NCBI RefSeq assembly: GCF_020616515.1
Contig: NZ_CP085135.1
Span: forward strand, 3,348,001-3,412,000
DNA: 64,000 nt
Source of the DNA: Mesorhizobium sp. PAMC28654
Lineage (GTDB): Bacteria; Pseudomonadota; Alphaproteobacteria; Rhizobiales; Rhizobiaceae
Direction of reading: 5' to 3'
Shown here: piece by piece, positions 59,133 to 64,000 of the stretch
How the letters are laid out: every line of letters begins with the position of its first letter
Numbering within the stretch: the first letter of the stretch is position 1
Program-made: the position numbers and the translations under genes
Notes under the pieces: model-generated
Databases searched by the model: none
Told to the model about the DNA's origin: nothing
What the model saw: the letters and a program-made list of their open reading frames with translations, nothing else

Positions 59133-60392
59133 CTACGACGCCTGTTCCCGCGCCTCGGCTCGATTGGCGGTCCGCGCAACCGACCAGCCGAGCAATGCCG
59201 CCGATAGCAGCACCACCGACGCGATCAGGAAGGACAGGCCTGGATAAGGCAGCGGCGAGTCCTCACTGATGGACAAGGCGTAGACCGCGCCGAAGAACAG
59301 CGGCGAGGCAACGCCGGCGATGCTCGCCACGCTCATCGTGGCGCCCTGTAGCTGGCCTTGCTCGGATTCTGAAACATGCTGCGTCATCAGCGACTGCAGG
59401 GTTGGCATGGCCAGGCCCCACAGCGCGTTCGGCAGCATGGCAAGCGTGAACATGAGACCTGTCGGCGCGAGACCCATCAGCGCGATACCGACGGCGCCGC
59501 CGAACAGGCCAAAGACCATGGTGGCGCGATCACCGAAGCGCTTGACCACCCGGCTCACCAGCAGCCCCTGCACGATCATGTCGAGCACGCCGACCATCGC
59601 CAACAGCACGCCGACCTCCCAGGCATGCCAGTTGTAGCGATAGGCGGCGTAAAGAACGAACACCGCTGAAAAGACGTGATGGGCGAAGTGCAGCAGGAAG
59701 GTGACGGCGGCGAGGCCTGAAAGCTCCGGATGCGAGCGCAGCAGCAGCATGGCGCCGAACGGATTGGCGCGACGCCACGAAAACGCCATGCGCTTTTCGG
59801 GCGCCAGCGATTCCGGCAGGACGAGTAGTCCATAGAGGAAAGCAAGACCGCTCATGCCGGCGGCGACCCAGAACGGCGCGCGTGGCGATATCTCGCCGAG
59901 AAAGCCCCCAAGCAGCGGCCCGGCGACGAAACCAGCGCTGAAGGCAGCGCCGATCATACCATAGGCCTTGGCGCGCCCTTCCGGCGGCGTGATATCAGCC
60001 ATGTAGGCGAACACCGTGGTGAAGCTGGACGAGGTAATGCCGGCAACGACGCGGCCGAGCGCCAGCCACCAAAGGTTCGGCGCCAGCGCCATCAACACAT
60101 AGTCAGCCGAAAGGCCGATGGTCGACAAAAGGATCACCGGCCGCCTGCCATATTTGTCGGACAGCGAGCCTATGATCGGCGAGGCGACGAACTGCATGCC
60201 GGCCCACAGCGCCACGAACACGCCGTTGATCCAGCCGGCATTGGCATTCGAACCGACAAACTCCTCAATCAGCGACGGCAGCACCGGGATGATGATGCCC
60301 ATCGCCACGATATCGAGCACGGCGGTGACAAAGATGAAGGCGATGGCCGCCTGGCGTTTGGAACCGGACACAATGGACATGGATGCGCTCAC
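59133..60392 (-). CDS. MFS drug exporter of the TetA (TCR/Tet) family
   Basis: 419 residues with 12 hydrophobic segments. The first membrane segment contains AVLDIVAMGIIIPVLPSLI, and motif A follows in the loop between segments 2 and 3 (GSLSDKYGRRPVIL). The region VAGITSSSFTTVFAYMADITPPEGRAKAYGMIGAAF is typical of tetracycline/H+ antiporters. ATG 60392 or the in-frame ATG four codons later may be used. Chromosomal relatives in rhizobia are common and need not confer tetracycline resistance. No TetR gene is adjacent. A type 1 palindrome lies immediately upstream. Confidence 0.92.
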   Translation of the reverse strand: MSASMSIVSGSKRQAAIAFIFVTAVLDIVAMGIIIPVLPSLIEEFVGSNANAGWINGVFVALWAGMQFVASPIIGSLSDKYGRRPVILLSTIGLSADYVLMALAPNLWWLALGRVVAGITSSSFTTVFAYMADITPPEGRAKAYGMIGAAFSAGFVAGPLLGGFLGEISPRAPFWVAAGMSGLAFLYGLLVLPESLAPEKRMAFSWRRANPFGAMLLLRSHPELSGLAAVTFLLHFAHHVFSAVFVLYAAYRYNWHAWEVGVLLAMVGVLDMIVQGLLVSRVVKRFGDRATMVFGLFGGAVGIALMGLAPTGLMFTLAMLPNALWGLAMPTLQSLMTQHVSESEQGQLQGATMSVASIAGVASPLFFGAVYALSISEDSPLPYPGLSFLIASVVLLSAALLGWSVARTANRAEAREQAS

Positions 60393-60395
60393 TTG

Positions 60396-60436
60396 CTGCG
60401 CGCCGCGTGTCCTTCCGGACGCGCAAAGGACGCTCC
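60396..60436. repeat. Rhizobial intergenic palindrome, type 1 (copy 2)
   Basis: Contains GCGCCGCGTGTCC then TTCCGGACGCGCAAAGGACGCT, matching the copy at 11421 at nearly every core position. It overlaps the leader just upstream of the Tet-type exporter start. Confidence 0.65.
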
Positions 60437-60602
60437 AACATTACTAGAACCTCGGGAGCGGCGCTTATACAGACGTCAAACGCCCATGGCCACAATCCGC
60501 CGGCCACGATGCGGACCACTCCTGACATAGCATTGGCGGCTATGCCTGGAGGTTACTGTTCGGAGATCTCCGATATCGGCGAGCCTCCCTGGCTGAGGAG
60601 AG

Positions 60603-61325
60603 CTAGGCGTCGGCCTCGCCGGTTTTGCTCAGATAGTCGGCTGCGATCTCGCGCATTCGTTTGCCGTCGAAGCTTGTGCCATGGCCGCCATGGCCGATGC
60701 GGATCGGCAGGTCGAGCAGTCGTTGCATCGTGCGGCGATAAGCGGTGCTGTCAGAGTCCGGCAGATCGTCGATCAGCCGATCATCGTAGATGGCGTCGCC
60801 GCTGAAGAACAGCCCGTCGGCCTCGTCGAACAGCGCGATCGAATCCGGCGAATGGCCGGGCAGATGCAGGACGCGGAATTGCCGGTCGCCGAGATCGATC
60901 ACGTCGCCTTCGTCGAGAATCCGTGTCAGCGGCGCGGGAGGTATCGCATAGTCGGCCGCCTTCCAGCCCGGTGCAGGCAGTTTCGAAACGGCACCTTCCA
61001 GATCATGGAACATGTAGGCATAGGTAACGGCATCATCCATGCTGTCGAATTGACCAGCGCTTTGCCGTGGTCCTGCCCGCAGCGGGAATTCATGCAGCGA
61101 GCCGACATGGTCGAGATGGATGTGGGTGGCGACGACCAGCAGCGGCTTGCCGGCCGGCGTGTCGATCTCCGGTGCCAGCGGACAAATGCCCATGCCGGTG
61201 TCGACCAGCAGGTCAACGTCGCGGCCGCGCAGGTGCCAGATATTGGCGCGCACATATTCATGCACGAACGGCTCGGTCAGCATCGTCGTCTTTTCGTCGA
61301 CGATGCTCTTGCTGAACCAGTCCAT
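60603..61325 (-). CDS. Metallo-beta-lactamase-fold hydrolase
   Basis: 240 residues. The zinc motif HxHxDH appears as THIHLDHVGS (about residue 68). Further ligands lie in LHLPGHSPDSIALFD and FFSGDAIYDD, with a terminal HGGHGTSFDG histidine. It is a glyoxalase-II or quorum-lactonase-like soluble hydrolase; the substrate is not predictable. Its ATG overlaps the phosphofructokinase stop (TGATG at 61323-61327), so it is co-translated with that gene. Confidence 0.9.
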   Translation of the reverse strand: MDWFSKSIVDEKTTMLTEPFVHEYVRANIWHLRGRDVDLLVDTGMGICPLAPEIDTPAGKPLLVVATHIHLDHVGSLHEFPLRAGPRQSAGQFDSMDDAVTYAYMFHDLEGAVSKLPAPGWKAADYAIPPAPLTRILDEGDVIDLGDRQFRVLHLPGHSPDSIALFDEADGLFFSGDAIYDDRLIDDLPDSDSTAYRRTMQRLLDLPIRIGHGGHGTSFDGKRMREIAADYLSKTGEADA

Positions 61326-62491
61326 CAGACGAACGGTTTCCCGACCTTGTACTTTTCCGGCACAAGCCGCTTGAAATAGGCCATGCCGGTATCGGACAGC
61401 TGATGGGCATCCGGTTTCATGAAATTGTCGGGCATGTGGCGCGTCTTGCCGGCGACATTCTCCAGCGGCACTTTCTTCAACACGGTTTTCGTGCCGTCAA
61501 ACTGCAGCGCCACGGAGCCGCCGCCCTGTTCCGCGACGGTGATGGCAAAGGCGCCGGCATCAAAGGCTTCCTGGGCATCGACAGCGCTGATGGCGCCGAC
61601 ATTGCCGCGCGGCATGTAGCCGAGCGCATCGACGCGTGCGCGTTTGCCCGGCAGCCCTTCGGCCAGCGCGCGCTCAAGAGCGGCCGGCAGATCGCTGCCC
61701 GAAAGTTTCAGATTGCCATGCGCGTCGCGCTCCAGTTTCTCAGGCGGCACCAGGCTTTCGACCAGCGCCTTGCCGTCAGCGGTGCTGACGCCTTCCGACA
61801 CGGCGACGATACAGCGCTTGTGACGGTCCATGGTGGCGCGGACATCGTCAATGAAGCCGGCCGGGGAGAATGGACGCTCCGGCACGTAAAGCAGGTGCGG
61901 GCCGCTGTCGCGGTCGAGCTGCCATGCGGCTGAAGCCGCCGTCAGAAAGCCGGCGTGGCGGCCCATGACAATGCCGACATAGATGCCCGGCAAAGCACGG
62001 AAATCGAGGTCAACCGAAAGGAACGCTCCGGCGACGAACTCGGCCGCCGACATGAAGCCCGGCGTATGGTCGTTTTCCTCGAGATCGTTGTCGATGGTCT
62101 TGGGTGCATGGACGAAGGCGATCTTGCCGCCCGCGGCGTCGGTCAGGATCTGCTGCGTGCCCGACGTGTCGTTGCCGCCGATATAGATGAAGGCGTCGGC
62201 GCCGACCTTCTTCAGGCCGGCCAGGACGAGCTCGCAATAGGCGGCGTCCGGCTTGTCGCGCGTCGAGCCGAGTGCGGCGCTCGGCGTTGCCGCGATCAGC
62301 CGCAGGCGATCCTCTGGGACGGCGGAGAGATCGACATAGTTGCCGTCACGGATGCCGCGAACGCCGTGCAGGGACCCCAGAACCTTCGCGCCGGGATGCC
62401 GCTTGCGAACCTCCAGTGCCGCCCCCACCACGGTCTGGTTGATGACGGCGGTGGGGCCGCCGCCTTGCGCGATGACAAAAGTTCCGGACAT
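61325..62491 (-). CDS. pfp: 6-Phosphofructokinase, pyrophosphate-type by signature
   Basis: 388 residues with GGAGG before the ATG. It is a PfkA-superfamily enzyme: GGGPTAVINQT at the start, GGNDTSG at 105-111 and PKTIDND at 130-136. In the E. coli ATP enzyme the two discriminating positions are glycine (GGDGS and PGTIDND). Here Asp108 and Lys131 occupy them, the pattern of pyrophosphate-dependent PFK, which interconverts fructose 6-phosphate and fructose 1,6-bisphosphate reversibly. Rhizobia mostly lack ATP-PFK, so this may serve gluconeogenic or pentose-phosphate flux. Coupled to the downstream hydrolase gene. Confidence 0.9.
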   Translation of the reverse strand: MSGTFVIAQGGGPTAVINQTVVGAALEVRKRHPGAKVLGSLHGVRGIRDGNYVDLSAVPEDRLRLIAATPSAALGSTRDKPDAAYCELVLAGLKKVGADAFIYIGGNDTSGTQQILTDAAGGKIAFVHAPKTIDNDLEENDHTPGFMSAAEFVAGAFLSVDLDFRALPGIYVGIVMGRHAGFLTAASAAWQLDRDSGPHLLYVPERPFSPAGFIDDVRATMDRHKRCIVAVSEGVSTADGKALVESLVPPEKLERDAHGNLKLSGSDLPAALERALAEGLPGKRARVDALGYMPRGNVGAISAVDAQEAFDAGAFAITVAEQGGGSVALQFDGTKTVLKKVPLENVAGKTRHMPDNFMKPDAHQLSDTGMAYFKRLVPEKYKVGKPFV

Positions 62492-62565
62492 TCTTCAGGC
62501 CTCCCGGGCGGTGGATTTCCCGGCACATTCGCCTGTCTTGCGCCATCGCGCAACGGGAGAAACGA

Positions 62566-62616
62566 GAGCATGATCCCGAAAACTCCGGAACCGTTTTCGG
62601 GAAAAAGGTCATGCTC
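62566..62616. repeat. Rhizobial intergenic palindrome, type 2 (copy 4)
   Basis: A 51-base inverted repeat with outer arms GAGCAT/ATGCTC and inner arms CCCGAAAAC/GTTTTCGGG. It lies between the L,D-transpeptidase gene end and the phosphofructokinase promoter region, close to the pfp start. Confidence 0.75.
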
Positions 62617-62656
62617 AAACAAAAAGATAGGGCGGCCGCGCACGGCGGCCGGCAGG

Positions 62657-63433
62657 TCACATGACGACGACCGGGTTCTTCTTGGAAACGCGGCTGTAGA
62701 GGTCGATGATGTCCTGGTTGATCAGGCGCACGCAGCCCGACGACATGGCCTGGCCTATGCTCCACCATTCGGGCGAGCCGTGGATGCGGTAACCGGTGTC
62801 CTTGCCGTCCTGGTAGATGTAGAGCGCACGCGCGCCGAGCGGGTTGGTGAGACCACCGGGTTGTCCACCCTGCCACTTCACCAGTTCCGGCTTGCGGGCG
62901 ATCATCTCCGGCGGCGGGGTCCAGGTCGGCCATTCCCTGCCGTACTGGATGTTGGCGCGGCCGGACCAGCGGAAGCCGTCCTTGCCGATGCCGACGCCGT
63001 AGCGGATCGCGTCGCCGCCTGGCTGCACCAGATAGAGCATGCGCTCCTGCAGATGGACCACGATGGTGCCGGGCTGCTCACCGGTCGGATCGACGACGAT
63101 CTGGCGGCGGAATTCCGCCTTGACCTTGAGATACGGCACTTCGGGCACATTGAAGCCGCCATCCGTCAAGCCCGCGTACATGAGGTCGGGGCTGGTGATG
63201 TGCTTGTCAACACTGATGCTCGGACGCATGGGCCGCACCGAACCGGTGACGGTGTCGTCGAGCTGCAGTGCCGAAAGACCACCACCGCCTCCGCCCGAAG
63301 TGGAGCAGCCGGCGACGCCAAGCAGGGCGAATGCACCGGCCCCGGACAGGACGGCACGACGGGACAGACGATTTTCGGTTTCGATTGCGTCGCCGTTACG
63401 CGGCGGCGTCAGACCTTGCGGCAACTCACGCAT
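62657..63433 (-). CDS. L,D-transpeptidase lipoprotein (ErfK/YbiS/YcfS/YnhG family)
   Basis: 258 residues. The N-terminus has a twin-arginine-like stretch (LSRRAVLSGAGAFALLG) running into a lipobox LLGVAGC, so it is probably a Tat-exported lipoprotein, with the mature protein beginning at the lipidated cysteine. The YkuD catalytic domain covers about 105-258, with His218 (YRIHGSPEWW) and the nucleophile Cys234 (MSSGCVRL). It crosslinks peptidoglycan stem peptides or links them to an outer-membrane protein, in the periplasm. A Gly-rich linker follows the lipobox. Monocistronic. Confidence 0.93.
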   Translation of the reverse strand: MRELPQGLTPPRNGDAIETENRLSRRAVLSGAGAFALLGVAGCSTSGGGGGGLSALQLDDTVTGSVRPMRPSISVDKHITSPDLMYAGLTDGGFNVPEVPYLKVKAEFRRQIVVDPTGEQPGTIVVHLQERMLYLVQPGGDAIRYGVGIGKDGFRWSGRANIQYGREWPTWTPPPEMIARKPELVKWQGGQPGGLTNPLGARALYIYQDGKDTGYRIHGSPEWWSIGQAMSSGCVRLINQDIIDLYSRVSKKNPVVVM

Positions 63434-63670
63434 ATACCAAACCCTACGCTATCGGCGGGAAGCACGGTCCGGCCGGATATCTGGCATTTTCAACAATCAT
63501 GGTTGATAAAGGGTGAAAGCCCCGCGTTTCCTGCATTCGCGCGGATGAACATGGGCTCTGACCGAGCAATCCGCCCGTCGAACGACTCATCTCGCACAAA
63601 ATGACCTCCGTCAGGTCATAATCCCGGCGCGGGCAAGCCCTACCCCTCGGACCGCGATCGAGGGGAAATC

Positions 63671-63793
63671 ATGTGCAAGACGTTAATGACAGACATCAAG
63701 CTTTTCGCGGCTGCCATCATCGCCGCCACCTTGGTGCTCGGTGCCAATGTCAGCCTGGCCGATATGGTGGGCGCGATCAGCGGCGCGAACTGA
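63671..63793 (+). CDS. Small 40-residue exported or membrane peptide
   Basis: A 41-codon ORF with a good ribosome binding site (GAGGGGAAATC before the ATG). The product has a short basic start (MCKTLMTDIKLF) and one hydrophobic core (AAAIIAATLVLGANVSLA), then a polar tail ADMVGAISGAN. It reads either as a cleaved signal peptide with a 10-residue mature peptide or as a single membrane-spanning peptide. No family recognised. The 237-base gap before it has no other gene. Confidence 0.6.
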   Translation: MCKTLMTDIKLFAAAIIAATLVLGANVSLADMVGAISGAN

Positions 63794-63888
63794 CGCCTAC
63801 CTCGCCTTGGCGAAATTAATACTTTCGCCTCTTTACATTCTCCCGGGCCCGAGGATTTATCCTTTTCTTTAACCCTAGGGAGACAGAC

Positions 63889-64000
63889 ATGTCCTTCGAA
63901 AACTGGGCCGCTTTCGCCGCCGCGTCGACGATCCTTCTCATCATTCCAGGCCCGACCATTCTGCTGGTGGTGTCCTATGCGCTGGGCCAGGGCTGGCGCA
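63889..64000 (+). CDS. LysE family amino-acid exporter, partial at right edge
   Basis: The first 37 codons are visible, with AGGGAG upstream of the ATG. The start SFENWAAFAAASTILLIIPGPTILLVVSYALG contains the PGP motif and first membrane segment typical of LysE/RhtB exporters, which expel amino acids or related compounds. The remainder lies beyond the window. Confidence 0.85.
   Translation, partial: MSFENWAAFAAASTILLIIPGPTILLVVSYALGQGWR

Noticed and set aside
61955..63604. 549-codon open frame on the plus strand
   Set aside because: Antisense to pfp and the L,D-transpeptidase; no motif or ribosome binding site.
1..64000. tRNA, rRNA, insertion sequence or prophage genes
   Set aside because: None recognised on either strand while reading the sequence; a dedicated tRNA and transposase search was not possible.

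Overview
The window is a GC-rich chromosomal segment of an alphaproteobacterium, most likely Mesorhizobium or a close relative. The evidence is a four-copy array of DUF680 small secreted proteins (a family described essentially from Mesorhizobium), a complete alpha-glucoside locus in the order aglR / aglE-F-G-A-K, several copies of short rhizobial-type intergenic palindromes, and a predominance of ABC uptake and catabolic genes. I see no rRNA, tRNA, CRISPR, prophage or insertion sequence.

Layout. 1-1.2 kb: a partial membrane protein divergent from a MarR regulator over two identical palindromes, then a secreted protein. 1.3-6.9 kb: an aminotransferase/glutamine-synthetase-like pair, then a radical SAM protein with a UdgX-type uracil-DNA binding protein. 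6.9-24.7 kb: mainly purine catabolism: glycerate 2-kinase, UPF0303 protein, guanine deaminase, urate oxidase PuuD, xanthine dehydrogenase XdhABC, UraH, a PuuE-UraD fusion, ureidoglycine aminohydrolase, ureidoglycolate lyase and a deaminase. Together these run from guanine to glyoxylate and urea, with only allantoate amidohydrolase absent. A LysR regulator, two FMN monooxygenases and a PhzF protein are embedded in it. 24.9-34.8 kb: a CocE hydrolase, a peptide-type ABC transporter flanked by two paralogous Tat-exported binding proteins, and a phosphodiesterase. 35.1-37.8 kb: an overlapping ECF sigma / anti-sigma / subtilase module. 37.8-45.9 kb: the agl locus, closed by a bidirectional terminator. 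45.9-47.0 kb: the DUF680 array.

47.5-50.2 kb: a clear cobalamin riboswitch precedes a glycine-betaine demethylase pair (gbcA, frameshifted inside its Rieske motif, and gbcB). 50.3-55.6 kb: a cassette of PqqD-like protein, HPr-kinase-like kinase, three family 2 glycosyltransferases and a nucleotidyltransferase broken by an in-frame stop. It resembles the tailoring half of a phospho/glyco-peptide pathway without a recognisable precursor or cyclase. 55.6-64 kb: a sulfite-oxidase-like enzyme with a ferredoxin-reductase-like partner, a DegP protease, a Tet-type efflux pump, a metallo-beta-lactamase-fold hydrolase, a PPi-type phosphofructokinase, an L,D-transpeptidase lipoprotein, a 40-residue peptide and the start of a LysE exporter.

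The most notable items are the B12 riboswitch on betaine demethylase, the kinase/PqqD/nucleotidyltransferase cassette, and the possible likeness between the periplasmic domain of the anti-sigma factor and the propeptide of the adjacent subtilase.
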